Shown: positions 22,617 through 34,999 of the stretch, in pieces
Position numbering within the stretch: the first letter of the stretch is position 1
How the letters are laid out: every line of letters begins with the position of its first letter
From: Fragum whitleyi
Lineage: Eukaryota; Mollusca; Bivalvia; Cardiida; Cardiidae
Assembly (NCBI GenBank): GCA_948146395.1
Contig: OX411556.1
Coordinates: 5,927,083 to 5,991,082, forward strand
DNA: 64,000 nucleotides
Direction: 5' to 3'
The notes under the pieces: generated by a model
The model's database searches: none
What the model saw: only the letters and a program-made list of their open reading frames with translations
What the model was told of the DNA's origin: nothing
Made by a program: the position numbers and the translations under genes

Positions 22617-24360
22617 GTTTAATTTGATCAAATGGAGAAGAGTGGAAAAAAGTGAGGAAGTTTTCACTGCAACATTTAAGATCGTTTGGCTTTGGAACTG
22701 ACAAGGTTGAGAGTAGAATACTCGAGGAAGTAGAAAAGGTGACGAAGTTATTCGAAGAAACAAATTCACAGCTATTCGAAAGTGGTCACGTGTTTATAAA
22801 GGCAGTTAGTAATGTTATTTGTGGTATCATATTTGGTCAAAACTTTGAGTATGACGAGCCTACATTTGTGTCATTGCTTGAGATGATTCGCCTAGTGTTA
22901 TCCGGCCAAGGCTTTTTAACTGTTACTAATTTCATACCAGAATCTATGTACCCACTATTTCCTCAGGCAAACGCAATATTTCAACAAAAAAAGAAAAATT
23001 ATGATACGATTCGAGAAACAATTGAACAATTCATAAAGTCGCATGAAGAAACATATGATGAGAACAACATTCGTGACTTTCTCGATTATTATATCAAAGT
23101 AAAAAGAGATGAGACGCTTGAAGACAACCTTGCTAAAGAACCTTATTTTACTTCTGACAATATTGTCCGCACCATTTACGATTTCTTTATAGCTGGCTCG
23201 GAAACGTCATCAACGGCACTACACTGAAACGAACTTCTAAACGGCCACTTAGTTTTTGCTGAAATAGTAATATTTTCTTTGGTATCTGAAATGGGAAAAA
23301 TTTAATTCTATTAGAAAAATCATTAAGCGAGAATCTTAAATACACATCGACTTGAAAAAATGTAAGAAAAGAGTCGAATTTGACGGGAATTCAAGAGTAC
23401 CCCTGTTTTCAAAATTAACATTGGTGGGTGGGGTAATTTTAGCATTTTATCCTTGTGTGCGAAACAAAAGAGCCTGAATGTTATTTTCTTTAGTGATTTG
23501 GTATCTAACATGCAATAGTCAACGAAATTAGACATTCATAGGATTAATCGCCGAATATTTCTTTGGCTGAAATTTTGAAATTCTACGAAAATGAGCGCTT
23601 TTTGTGACTTTCGTGACTGATGGTTCTTGTGTTTGATCGTTTGCTACAGTCACCAAGGGCAAAAACTCGAATCCGCTTTTCTTTTAGAATACGCCGAATT
23701 GAACGGCCTTTCATATGAAAATAAAAGATACTTCATTAGATGAGTATAGATATGTTAAAATGTGGCAAATGCAAGGTGGCCGTTTAGAAGTTCGTTTCAG
23801 TGTAGAGTGGTCACTGCTTTATTTAATCGAATACCCAGAAGTACAGCAGAAGTGTCGACAGCAGATTGTTGACATTGTCGGAGATAAACTCGCTAGACTA
23901 TCTGACAGAAATCAACTGCCATATATTGATGCATTCATTCAAGAAGTTTTGAGGTTGAGTAATGTTGCATCGTTGGGTGTTCCTAGAACAAATGCTGACC
24001 ATGACATGTATATCAACGGTTTTAGGATTCCTAAAAAGACGACGATATTAATCAATCTCTATTCAGCGAACACTGATCCGCAATACTGGACAAACCCCTT
24101 GACGTTTAACCCTGATCGTTTCCTCGACAACCAAGGACGACTCCTGAAAACCGACGCCTTTATTCCATTATCAATCGGACCCAGAAACTGTCCTGGAGAT
24201 TCCCTGGCTAGAATGGAGTTGTTTTTATTTGTCACGATCCTACTTCAAAGGTTTGAATTCGAGAGAAGAAGGTGCACCCTCAAATGATTTTATCCCATTA
24301 CCCGGAATTACCTTACTACCAAAAAGATACAAACTTAAAGCTATTCCTAGGACTTCATAA
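22617..24360 (+). pseudogene. P450 copy B, exon 2 (nonsense, MITE insertion, 2-bp deletion)
   Basis: The acceptor TTTCAG/GT is preserved. Three lesions are visible by comparison with A and C. The Trp codon of the WSNG motif is TGA at 22625-22627. A 581-bp MITE (23222-23802) flanked by TA sits between the I-helix SETSSTAL and EWSLLY. A GA is missing near 24261-24270, shifting the frame after QRFEFE. Beyond that, the P450 tail resumes in the other frame (PLPGITLLPKRY) to TAA 24358-24360. Heme loop [11 protein letters not shown] is intact. Removing the MITE and one TA leaves 1161 nt, exactly 2 below the 1163 nt of copy A. No functional full-length product is expected. Confidence 0.92.
23222..23802 (+). 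mobile_element. TA-flanked MITE (family 1), inserted in P450 copy B exon 2
   Basis: 581 bp with ~27-bp inverted ends CACTGAAACGAACTTCTAAA CGGCCAC and TA duplication (23220-23221, 23803-23804), as in Tc1/mariner-type elements. No transposase frame. It shares internal sequence (AAAATTAACATTGGTGGGTG GGG) with the copy at 7111-7676. Confidence 0.93.
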
Positions 24361-24419
24361 CTGTGGCATGACTATGATTGTTCGTATAGGACTGTGTAAA
24401 TTATAATCATGAACTTATG

Positions 24420-24845
24420 AAATAAATAGAGGATAATCTTTTGTTTCAGTATAAGATCGATTTATATTTCATTGAGTGAACAACAAAAGCGGTATTTTCA
24501 CGAGTGGAAGAGCCACGAGTGAAAATATAGCTTTTGTTGTTCACGAAATGAAATATCAATCGATCTTACGCTGAAACAAACGATTATTCTATTTCTTTAA
24601 TGCAAAAATGAGACAAAATGTGAAATTTCTAGTACATATTTTCGCAAAGCGCGTTATTTGCGCGTGATTGCTATGCAACGTTCATTGTGACGTCACTTGT
24701 TTCGCCCCGCATAGATGACGTCAGATAGGATGAAATGCACAAAAGCAGGTCATACGTTTTTGAAAATTTCACTGCTTTTGCGGTGAGATTATCAAGCGAT
24801 AATCTACTATTATTTCTCGATAAACCACCGAAAAGCATTAAAGAA
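24420..24845 (-). repeat. Foldback repeat with two CRE palindromes, inverted copy
   Basis: Reverse-oriented relative to 22165. TGACGTCA occurs at 24688-24695 and 24716-24723. It runs from just after copy B (AATAAA at 24421 could serve as its polyadenylation signal) to the edge of the P450 fragment at 24850. Confidence 0.84.
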
Positions 24846-24849
24846 TGGA

Positions 24850-25114
24850 GTTTAATCCAGATCTTTAACTCGTCGACCAAGGACACCTGCTGAAGACCGA
24901 AACCTTTATTCCATTATCAATAGGACCCAGAAACTGTCCTGGAGATTCCCTGGCTAGAATGGAGTTGTTTTTATTTGTCACGATCCTACTATAAAGGTTT
25001 GTATACAAGAAAGAAGAAGGTGCGCCTCCAAATGACTTCACTCCATTACCTGGAATTACCTTACTAACAAGACCTTACAAACTGAAGGCTGTACCAAGAA
25101 CGGGTTGTTTATGA
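24850..25114 (+). pseudogene. P450 C-terminal fragment (partial duplicate of exon 2)
   Basis: Translation starts at FNPD, runs through the heme loop [11 protein letters not shown] and [15 protein letters not shown], and ends with PLPGITLL...KAVPRTG and TGA. Two in-frame stops are present: TAA soon after FNPD, and TAA in place of the Gln of LLQRF. About 70 bp around the heme loop look identical to copy B, suggesting recent duplication or gene conversion. The 5' edge of homology abuts the end of a foldback repeat (24420-24845), so the upstream part of this copy was lost at, or displaced by, that element. Confidence 0.85.
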
Positions 25115-25430
25115 TTTTTAACTTATAACTATACAAATATCCATGTGATAACATCCGGTATTAAATTTTTGTATGATATCACATAGTTATCTTTAGAGCA
25201 ATGATATAATGCGGTCATTTTTAGAAACTTGCATTTCAGTCAGAAACATCGACGAAAACAAGACAAATAGAGGTTATAAGATAAATATAATACGTACTTA
25301 GTGTATTTTATGCAAAAATATCTAACTCGGTTGTGAGAATTGATAATTGCCGACAATTATCAATTCTCCCAACCTTGTTAGATATTTTTTCTCATACAAA
25401 ACACTAAGTACGGATTATATTTGTCCAGGA
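25115..25430 (-). repeat. Hairpin repeat (AAATATCTAAC...GTTAGATATTT family)
   Basis: Ends in a hairpin: AATATCTAACTCGGTTGTGA GAATTGATAATTG facing CAATTATCAATTCTCCCAAC, within AATACGTACTTAGTGTATT. Other members are at 39798-39915, 54145-54300, 58100-58400 and 62363-62840 (the last interrupted by the assembly gap). Confidence 0.78.
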
Positions 25431-25714
25431 AATATTCCGACAAATTTAATAGAGATAAAAGAAATATTAATCGCATTCATAGCTAACAACGGTCAAATTT
25501 ATCTTTTTCATATGAAATTTCGTATATTAATTTATTTTTATGATATTGAAATGTATTTTAGAACGGCTTACGCAAATCATTGTATTGGTCTGTAAAAAAA
25601 ATTGTTGTTTAAACCATTGTATTTGTCTTTAAGAATTTTCAACGACAAAATTACCATTCACCCTCCTCATATATCAAAGTTGAGACAATGCCAATATCAA
25701 AGAGTTTGCTACAG

Positions 25715-26020
25715 TTAATCACATCGTGAAATTGACATTCACCTCAATCATAACCATTCTAAATCGCTCACTCAGCGCTCCTATCTTTCAAAACAATCAT
25801 TCACTCAAACATTCAAAAACACTCCAAAATCAACAACTATACAAGATCAACAGCTTTATTTAAAAAAAATGAATGAATATAGAAAAAAATGCGATCTCCC
25901 TGACATAATTGAAATTATAAGCGTCTGATTGGTTCTTACAGAAATAGAAAGCTATTTATAGAGCTTGTCTGCACATTCCATTAAGGACCTTGTCAATTTC
26001 ACGATATTCTTAACTTATAA
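25715..26020 (-). mobile_element. Partial or rearranged MITE (family 2)
   Basis: Both ends have the family signature: CATCGTGAAATTGACA at 25724 and TTGTCAATTTCACGAT near 25995. The interior has TCTAAATCGCTCACTCAGCG. The interior is shorter than in the intact copies. Confidence 0.7.
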
Positions 26021-26296
26021 TCATTGGTGCTACGAGCTGTCGCGTCATTAACAATTTGTCCGAAAAGGTGAAATTTTATGAAAAAAACAACATATGTCTT
26101 ATCTTAAGCTTCCCGTAAGAATTTAACCTAACTTTACAGGAAATATTACTGGGACATGAGCTTTAAGGAAGTTCGCTCCTAAGAATTTTGGTTCATTGCG
26201 CAACAGGAACTTCCGGCCACTGTGGTTCCACGAACTTGTCCACGCAAAATAGTTTCCATAAATAATTCCTACCAGATCAAAAATCATGGATTTTAC

Positions 26297-26520
26297 ATTT
26301 CTTTAATGCTTTTTTGGTTGTTTATCGAGAAATAAGGGTAGATTTTCACTTGATAATCTAATTGCAGAAGCAGTGAAATTATCAAAAACTTATACCCTGC
26401 TTTTGTGCATTTCATCCTATCTGACGTCATCTATGCGGGGCGAAATAAGTGACGTCACAATGAACGTTGCAATAACGCGCAAAATGACGCTCTTTACCAA
26501 AACCATGACATATCATAACA
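26297..26520 (+). repeat. Foldback repeat, head part
   Basis: TTCTTTAATGC...TTATCGAGAAATAAGGG, then TGACGTCA at 26422-26429 and 26450-26457. The hairpin tail is missing here. Confidence 0.78.
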
Positions 26521-26713
26521 TTTCAAAGAGATTTAATATGAGCAGTATTACATGATAAGTAACATTTTATGAAAGTTTCATGTAATCTGTCAATTAACGT
26601 ACAAGTTGTAGTTACAAGAAATGTTGCATCACAAAGGCCCATGACATAGCAGCATAATCACAGAAAAAAGAAACCAGACAGAGAGAGGTCTGTACAAAGA
26701 ACCAAAAGAATCC

Positions 26714-27012
26714 TGTGCTTTTGTGCATTCCATCCTATCTGACGTCATCTATGCGGGGCGAAATAAGTGACGTCACAATGAACGTTGCACGGCAATCACG
26801 CGCAAAATGACGCGCTTTACGAATTATGTCCTAGAAGTTTCACATTTCGTCTCATATTTGTTTTTCGAGTAAGATCGATTAATATTCCATTGCGTGAACA
26901 ATAAAAGCTATATTTTTCACTCGGGGCTCCGCCACTCGTGAAAATATAGCTTTTGTTGTTCACTCAATGAATATAAATCGATCTTATACTGAAACAAACG
27001 ATTATCCTGTAT
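26714..27012 (+). repeat. Foldback repeat, tail part
   Basis: TGACGTCA at 26740-26747 and 26768-26775, then the hairpin tail with GGCTCCGCCACTCGTGAAAA and GATTATCCTGTA. Smaller remnants of the family lie at 5395-5460, 13545-13735, about 14100-14150 and 53964-54009. Confidence 0.78.
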
Positions 27013-27599
27013 CTCTTTCAGGAGATAAGTTCTCCATAACACAAGGTGTTCAAGGGCAGCTATTGTGATCTTCCAACGTCCGTTGCTTGTCGTGCGTCGT
27101 GCGCCGACCGTTGTCCGTTGCCCAACGTTCACCATCCTCTCTTCTTAAACATATTCTCTTCCTAGACTGGTAGACAAATCTTTTTTGCAGGACTGTTCCG
27201 TTGGGGAAGTTCTAACACAGAAAAACTTTCTTCTCTTAAATCAGAAATCAGACGGCTTTATAGTTTGTATAAACCAATGGACCTCTAACAAGTAAGTCCA
27301 TGTCATGCCCCTCGGGTCATATTTCAGCTTTGTCCGGGCGCATACTCTTTTATATTAGAACAAGTAAAAAATTGCTCCAGTTTGGAGCAAAGGAGAAAGC
27401 GCTGCGGAAATGAAATGTTGTTTATTCAAATTGATTTTTTCTACTGTTTATCCATGTTTTCCTATGATCGATTATGACAAAGTGTAATCGATTATCGTAA
27501 CTCACTAATCAATACCACTGGATGATCATTACATCACTAGATGGGTTGAGATGGGTTTCTGCAGTCTTTTTGATTAGACTTTAAACCAAAATCCAGTCT

Positions 27600-29095
27600 C
27601 CATAAATTGAGCCGCCTCATGGGAAAAGCAACAATCTGCATATGCGAAAATAAAGGCATAGATCAGCTTTGCGGTAGCCCCGAAGCTGATCAGCGCCCTT
27701 GTTTTTGCTACACCGATAGTGCAATCCCTCTATTTTCTTAATACGAAATTAAGCTTCTAGTTATCTTCTGTCGCTTCACTGCCCGTTTTTTTTTTTCGGA
27801 CCTGGTCGAAAACCACATTGTTGGTTTTCTGACGTCGCGGCTCAATTATGACCTTAACTGTTGAGTAGGACGTACAACGCAAAATCAACCAATCCATTCT
27901 TGAATGTGAACTATTCTTTTCTTACAATATATGACTGACAGTATTTTTGTGAAAGCATCGGCAAAAGCTCTTTTAAGATTAAATTCCTTGAAAGGAGTCA
28001 TTGTCTGTTGTTTATTGGCATTAATTAGATTTTGGGGTTAAATGAAAATGAACATTTTTTAAACAGCAATTTCTTTTATTAATGAATACAATGCATTTTG
28101 TAAAAACAAATAGATGACTTTGCATAACACACTTACTGACACATTGGTTTGGAAACCTGAAACGGTAAGTACAATAATTATGGTGTATGTTATGCAGTAC
28201 ACATGCAGTCTGTGCTTATCCAAGTTTTGAGGATATACCTTACAATGGAAGCTTTTGCAATTCCAGCACTAGAACATCTTGTTCTTTCTAAGGCTGGCAC
28301 TTTGCTATTGTAAACAAACATTATTTGTTCACTATTTTTCTGATTTGGTCATGGAGTGTTAGTTGATGGCTGTGAATCAAACATATTGAAAAATCAGAAT
28401 AAGTTGACAGCACATTCTAGACAAGGTTCACATGATATAATCAAATGTATACAACAATCAAGAAAAATTCAACATTCATCTTAGAAACGGGGGTAAACTT
28501 GTGATATAAAATGTAAAAAGAACATGACTAGTAAAAGATGGCTTGTTTGTCTATGTACAACAAAATTTATATGAACACAACAATGGGCAGTATTTGAGCT
28601 CGCTCATGGGAAAAGCAACAATTTGCATTGCAGAAAAAAAACCCAAATGATAGTACAATTCCTTTGCTTTCTGAATACGAAACTTTTAAGCCTCTAGCTA
28701 TTTTTTGGTGTGTACAGGTTGGTTTGTATTACCTAGTCAGGAAAAATGTCGGTTTCATCATGAGAAAGCTTATTTTGTTTTGTTTTTCATAAGCTTATAG
28801 TATTGTTTACCCAGCTCTTAAAAAGGGTATGGTAAAGTTAACCACCTGTTTTGAATTGAAATGCACTTTTGAAGTCAAATATATGAAAGGAGCATTTGAA
28901 ACAAATGTCAAAATATACATGTAAGTTGGTCCACTGCATATATTTGCTTGTCCCTTGCATATCTTATTTCCATTTTAGCCACTGTGTGAGAAAACCAACG
29001 ATTTGCCATTGAAAGTAAAAACAAAAATGCAGATCAGCTTGGCAATAAACCACAAACCTGATCAGCGCTTTTGTTTTCGCTACACTCTTCGATCG
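27600..29095 (+). repeat. Three diverged copies of a ~130-bp dispersed repeat
   Basis: TGGGAAAAGCAACAATCTGC with ATAGATCAGCTTTGCGG and CTGATCAGCGCCCTTGTTTT near 27620-27710; CATGGGAAAAGCAACAATTT near 28605; GAAAACCAACGATTTGCCAT with CAGATCAGCTTGGC and CTGATCAGCGCTTTTGTTTT near 28990-29080. No gene is seen in this stretch. Confidence 0.65.
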
Positions 29096-29989
29096 CCTTT
29101 GTTGTCTGTGAAAATGTGGTTATGTAAATAAGTAGTCCCCAGACACGCTAAATCAATACGCGGGTAAAGAGGCAAAAAATCGAAAGGAAAAGTCAAGAAC
29201 AAACACCGAGATAAAACACCAAATAAATCATTTTTCATCTATTTACTAATGTATAATTATTTCTTTACTCATTCGCATTAAATTAAATTTTATTGAAAAT
29301 CAGACTTTTGATCGAATAAATAAATAATCTAAACATTATTTCAATGATTATTGCTTCTTGTATCGATGATCAACTCCTTTCGATTTTAATAAAAATACCA
29401 ACCGTAAACAAACCAAACAACACATTAAATCGAAAGGACTAAGTCAAAAACGTAATTTAATTATGCGCTTATATCAATGAAAAACAAAATTTTACTAACA
29501 GAAGATATAATAAAAAAAAAGACAATAACATAAACCGAACATAAATTTAAACATTTCAAAAAAATCCGCAATTGAAAAAAAAGAATAACGATAAATTTTA
29601 TTTCATTTTTAGATCAAAAAGCTCATAGTAACGTTAATATGTTAATACAGCGTCGGCTACGACCGATCCTTTAGATTGTTGGTCATTTTTTTCGAGATAA
29701 AAGAGAGTTCGTCATTTATAATGTTTTTTTTCCCAGAAAAAGGAGTAATTAGCAAAATTATCAGCAACCATGTAAAATCTATCGCATTTTCAAATTAAGA
29801 GAATTGAAAAAAAGTATTTTTTTTCTAGCAAAGACTTAATTTTTTGACCAGGACAATTTGCTTATATCAATAATAAACCAATTCACATGAACACTCAAAT
29901 CAACATCCCAAACTCATCACAAATGGCGCAGCGCTGATGCGCAGCGCAATAAAGAGTGAAAATGATCAAAAATTTCCACTCTTAAACCA

Positions 29990-30072
29990 TTTTTAAGTTG
30001 GAATGCGGAGCAATTCCAACTTAGATTTAACAAAACCGCAAAATGAACACAAGATAATTTCATTTCGGGTTT
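29990..30072 (+). repeat. Short dispersed repeat, copy of 15222
   Basis: AAGTTGGAATGCGGAGCAAT TCC, TAACAAAACCGCAAAATGA, AATTTCATTTCGGG. An AGCGCTGATGCGCAGCGC palindrome-like stretch precedes it at about 29930. Confidence 0.65.
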
Positions 30073-30341
30073 TTTGATAACACACATCACGTGAACAGGA
30101 TGTGAATACACTTCGGCCTGTTTTGTTTATCTCAGCTGGACATAGACATATAGTTTATTTCATCAAGAAGAAATAATGCTAAACAATTACACAGTAATCA
30201 CTTCATGTAGATTATAAACACGCTAATTTATGTTTTAAACGATTTTTATTGAAACTTGCGTACGAATATACTAGTATCACATGTTTTCATTACTATATTT
30301 GGAAATCATGTGATAAGTCAAGTCCAATAAAGTCAACTGTT

Positions 30342-30481
30342 GACAATAGTACTAGCCAATCACGTGATCTGCTTATTTGGTAATGTCGCGACCTGTTTTT
30401 CGTAGAATTGTGGCAATAGTACAAGCCAATCACGTGATCTGCTTATTTGGTAATGTCGCTTCCTGCTTTTCGTAGAATTAT
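30342..30481 (+). repeat. 70-bp direct duplication
   Basis: Two near-identical units from ACAATAGTACTAGCCAATCA to TTTTCGTAGAATT, starting at 30342 and 30412. Confidence 0.8.
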
Positions 30482-30774
30482 GTTATAACTTCTTTTGGAG
30501 GTCTAGTTTCTCTTTCTGAACGCCCTTATTACACACTTCAACAAAAAAGTTATCAAATTGTTCCGTAAACCATCATAAGAAACGCGCAACATCTACATAT
30601 ATTTATCTGCATTATAAACCCGATCCAATAAATATTCTCTTTTTATTACTTCTCTAAAAACGGAACCCCATATCTAAAATCGCGCGACAATTTAACTTGA
30701 TGGTGGACGCAGCAAGGATCGATGAAGGTATAGATCCACAAGTTTAAGTGAGTGATCAAAGGTCAATTTTGTCG

Positions 30775-30915
30775 ATACGTGAACACAACTCCTCCCTCGT
30801 TTATGGATAGATTTTGATGAAACTTTCACAGAGTGTTCCTAGTGTCCTGACCTAATGCATATTGTCCGGGTTTAGTGAATATTGGAAAAAGGGGCCTTCA
30901 TTTAAATCAAAGGCC
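30775..30915 (+). repeat. Single ~148-bp satellite unit
   Basis: Matches the 34442 array: GTGAACACAACTCCTCC, GATGAAACTTTCACAGAGTG, AAAAAGGGGCCTTC. Confidence 0.7.
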
Positions 30916-31387
30916 TGAAAGGCCTGAATTGAAGACAGGACTGAGTGTTAACAATTGGAATGAAAATTGTGGCGTTTTGAGAAGATCTGTTGAGTGGGAA
31001 TCAAAAATTCAAAACAATCATTGATGGTTACATATGGAAACTACACTTCCATTACACATGAATATGCTTTACCTTGTAGACCCATTACTTCCAGATAAAC
31101 CTATCCCTCTAGCCAATTTCAAGCTTAACAAGTGGGTAACTATTGCTATTCATCCTCCAGTGTACGTTTTCAATATCCTAAATGAAAAACATTCATTTAA
31201 CCAACAGATATATCGTGGCAATTCCTGAATTCTAAAAATTCATATGAATTATTGCAACCCTGTATTATAAAATTGTATAGATTATCCCCAGCAATCAAAA
31301 TATTATCAAAATCTGACTTTTTCTAGGAAAACTCATTAAGTGGATGAGTAAAAATCTTAAATAAAAAGAGCAACGCTTGGCGTGGCA

Positions 31388-32084
31388 TTATACGCCCGAA
31401 GCGCCGAAATAAATGGTTGATGTTTTGAACTTTTTATTGATCCTTAGGATGTATTTTCTAGCAAACACTATAGTATATTGTATTTATACATACATGTGAA
31501 GTTTCAACATCATAGTCCATGTATTTTGAAAGTGATGGACCGGACACGAATTTGCAAACTGAATCAAACAAAGGGCAAAAACTAAAAAAATGTAAATGGT
31601 AGAGATAGTGTTATTGCGCTCTGCACATCCTAGCTATGAGATCTATACACCTGTGAAGTTTCAAGACCATAGGCTTTATAGTTTCAAAGTTATGGACCAG
31701 ACACGAATTTGCTTACTGAATCAACCAAAGGGCAATAACTCAAATATTACAAATGGTAGAGTTGTGGTCCTTGCGCTCTGCACACCCAAGCTATGAGATC
31801 TATACACCCGTGAAGTTTCAAGACCATAGGCCTTATAGTTTCAAAGTTATGGACTGGACACGAATTTGCTAACTAGATCAAACAAAGGGCAATAACTCAA
31901 ATATTACAAATGGTAGAGTTGTGGTTCTTGCGCTCTGCATACCCTAGCTATGAGATCTATACATCTGTGAAGTTTCAAGACCATAGGCTTATAGTATGAA
32001 AGTTATGGACCGGACACAAATTTGCTAACGGACAGACTGACAGACAGACAGACGATAACATAATTCGACCCTTCGGGCGTATAA
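31388..32084 (+). repeat. 697-bp element with 14-bp inverted ends around ~158-bp tandem units
   Basis: Ends TTATACGCCCGAAG (31388-31401) and CTTCGGGCGTATAA (32071-32084) are exact reverse complements. The core contains 3-4 units of about 158 bp (TAGCTATGAGATCTATACAC, GTTATGGACCGGACACGAAT) and ends in a CAGACAGACAGACGA run. No coding potential beyond chance frames. Confidence 0.85.
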
Positions 32085-32222
32085 AAATTTTAATCCACAT
32101 GACACACATTGCTTACCCCTTATTGCCCTAAATTGGAAATTTGTTCAAATATCTTTTACATTTATTATCTGGTCCAGGATTTGACTAAATATCTCCACAT
32201 AAAAGAAGCAATGAAAGTAATA

Positions 32223-33135
32223 TAGTCCGTTTGACTTCTATATGGACCAACCTTTTCATCAATTACATAAAATTGCGTTTGAATAAAGGATTTGTATGTA
32301 GTAAAATCTTAATTTCAGCTTTATACCATTCCAAAAAATATTTTTTGAAAATAAGATGATTTCAAAATAATGATTTTGTCTATCTAGTTAATGTTGATAT
32401 TTTCGCAATATCCGTTCTTAAACACGAGGGGTGATGGAGGCTGTTCAATAGTAGGAAAATGTCAACATATATAGTAAAAACACGTGGTTTTATACTAAAC
32501 TTTTGACGGATGAAATGTCCATTATTCCTTATTTGGACATGCTAATTAGCATATCGACGGTCATGTCATCTTAAACTTAAATAGCACGTGATTTTTACCG
32601 TTAGTACTCGCCTTTTCATCAAGTTTTCCTCGTGAAATTCCCAACTACCTTGTTTAATAATGCTTTTTGATTGGTCTTAACATGTAAATATAGGGTTCAT
32701 CTCAGAATAGATAAAATCAATAATCAATTATCTGGTCAAACAGTTTCTGAAGAAAGAGAGAATATACATAGATTTGATATCCAACGGTAGCAAAAATCTT
32801 AGACAAACTTAATTATATTGAAAAACTCGATTTTATAGTAATACAAATCACTTAAAATTTTACTCTTTTGACTCGGCCCCTATGCAAATCAGTACTATTT
32901 TTGGTTATACAATTCGCTGTTCCGTTTAATACAGTAACAAGTAGGTATGAAATGCTGAAAGTTAACGTGTAGACGGACGGACAAAATCATTATTTTACAT
33001 TCAAAAATTCTGAAAAACAGAATTCGTCATGGTATTAGCTGGAAAAAACGATATGACAAGAAAAATATGCGTTTCATTATTTAATTTCTGAGATTTTCGG
33101 CGAAATGTTGGTCCATATAGAAGTCAAACGGACTA
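32223..33135 (+). mobile_element. TA-flanked element with 30-bp inverted repeats, non-coding
   Basis: 913 bp between TA at 32221-32222 and 33136-33137. The ends TAGTCCGTTTGACTTCTATA TGGACCAAC are repeated in inverse at 33107-33135. No open frame of note, so a non-autonomous Tc1/mariner-like element is the simplest reading. Confidence 0.85.
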
Positions 33136-34441
33136 TACCAATATTCGCATACTTTTACTAGTCCAAGTCAATACCAAGAAGAAGTATTTTCCCGTACAAT
33201 AGCTGTAGCTTAATTTTTTTATGAATACCATTTAAGTTTCTTCCAGGAGTGAAACATTTTATTTCTAATTTTCCATCGAGTTATTTTGATCTCCTTTTCA
33301 GGATATTCGTGTTGCATATGGTCTTACTTAGTAGAAAATTATTGTAACTACAAAATAATACATAAACCTGTTAAGACAACCAACCTTTCAGGCCTTTTCT
33401 ATGGGACTGCTTTTCTAGATCAAGATTCGGATTGAACTATCCGGTGAACTATCAATTTTGACAAAACTGTCAAAATGAAAGATCGTAAAATGAACTCCCG
33501 AGCTACAGCATTTATCATCTTGAGTAGAATTCTTTCAAAGTCCACTCAAGAATGTTACAACTAAATCAATTCCAGTTTCTAAAACAGTTTTTGTTATTGT
33601 CAGAAAATTGTCGAAAACAAAAGCGGAAACTCAAAACCGGGGTCGCGCATGCGTAGTACAACTGTACAGGCCATTTGGAACACCACTCGGCCAATCTCAG
33701 GCATTCGTCTCAACTCGGCCGATTCCGTAACCTACATTTAGATAGATCGGAGACTTCGGAGATCGCCCGAAGATTGCCGAGTGATTACTACGATCACGAT
33801 CTTTTGTAGTTTACGGAAATGGCCGAGTGATGATCCGAATGCCGTACAATATGGATAGACAAAACAGGCCTTATAGTAAAGTAATTTGAAAAGCCATCGA
33901 AATGATTTCTCAGTAAATCCAAGTAAAAATTCAAACATAGGAAATTCCGAGGGTTTACGAGTTAAATCAAATAGCCTTGTGCTATTTTAGTATTTATCCA
34001 TTTACACCTCGACAGGCCCGGGAGACGGATAAATAAAGCAACCTTAAGGACACACAAACGCACAATCTAACGAGAAATAGCGAGTCTAAAATGGGGAACT
34101 GAAAATAGCTTGTCAATGCATAAAAACAGTTGTAGGATGCAATTGAATATTTGGAGCAAATGCAAAAGATTGCAGCCAAAAACGCCATAAAACAGCACCA
34201 CTTTCGAAAGCCAAAACACGTTTCTGCAGGCGACTTCTGCATAGATCACGTGTTCACTCCCCAGAAGTCCCGGCCAGAATTTAGGTCAGCACCAAAATTT
34301 TACGGTATATTACTATACCATTGATTATTTTTGCCGCGATTATTTTTATGAATGGGTCTACTTTTTTATCGTAATGACACATGTAGGTTTGTTATCAGAA
34401 TCCGATGGCGACGATCCCTATATTGAAAGACAGGCAAGCCT

Positions 34442-34915
34442 GTCTTCAATAAAAAGTCTTGTGAACGCAGCTCCTTCATTTTTGGACCAATTTGATTAAA
34501 CTTTCACAAAATATTCCTAGACACCTGACCTAGCGCATACAGTCGCAGTTTGGTAAATTTTAGCCGTGTCATGGAAAAAGGGGGCCTTCTTGAAAACATT
34601 ATTGTGAACACAGCGTCTCCTCCATTTCCGGATTGTTTTGGATGAAACTTTCACTAAATGTTCCTAGTCACCTGACCTTGCCTATATATAGTCGCGGTTT
34701 GTTGAAATACAGCTGCGTCATGGAAAAGGGACCTTAATGTAAAAAATCTTGTAAACGGAACTCCTCCTCTATTTATAGACTTGTTAAAATAAAATCTACG
34801 AAATGTTCATTGTAACCTGAATTTGTGCATGTTGTTGCAGTTAAGTGATTTTCAGTCGCGTCATGGAAAAGGGGGCCTTCAAGTCAAAGTTCTTGTGAAT
34901 GTAACTCCATTGACA
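34442..34915 (+). repeat. Three ~148-bp tandem units
   Basis: Units share GTGAACRCAGCTCCTCC, GATGAAACTTTCACNAAATG and GTCATGGAAAAGGGGGCCTT. They are preceded by a palindrome (TTGAAGACAGGC-type, 34421-34448). One further unit of the same type lies alone at 30775-30915. Confidence 0.8.
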
Positions 34916-34999
34916 AAAAAATGCCGTATTGTTACTTTTCTTATTATACAAATTGTACATTTGAGATAAAAGTTAACAGCTCTCTTTTTAAGGATTGAT

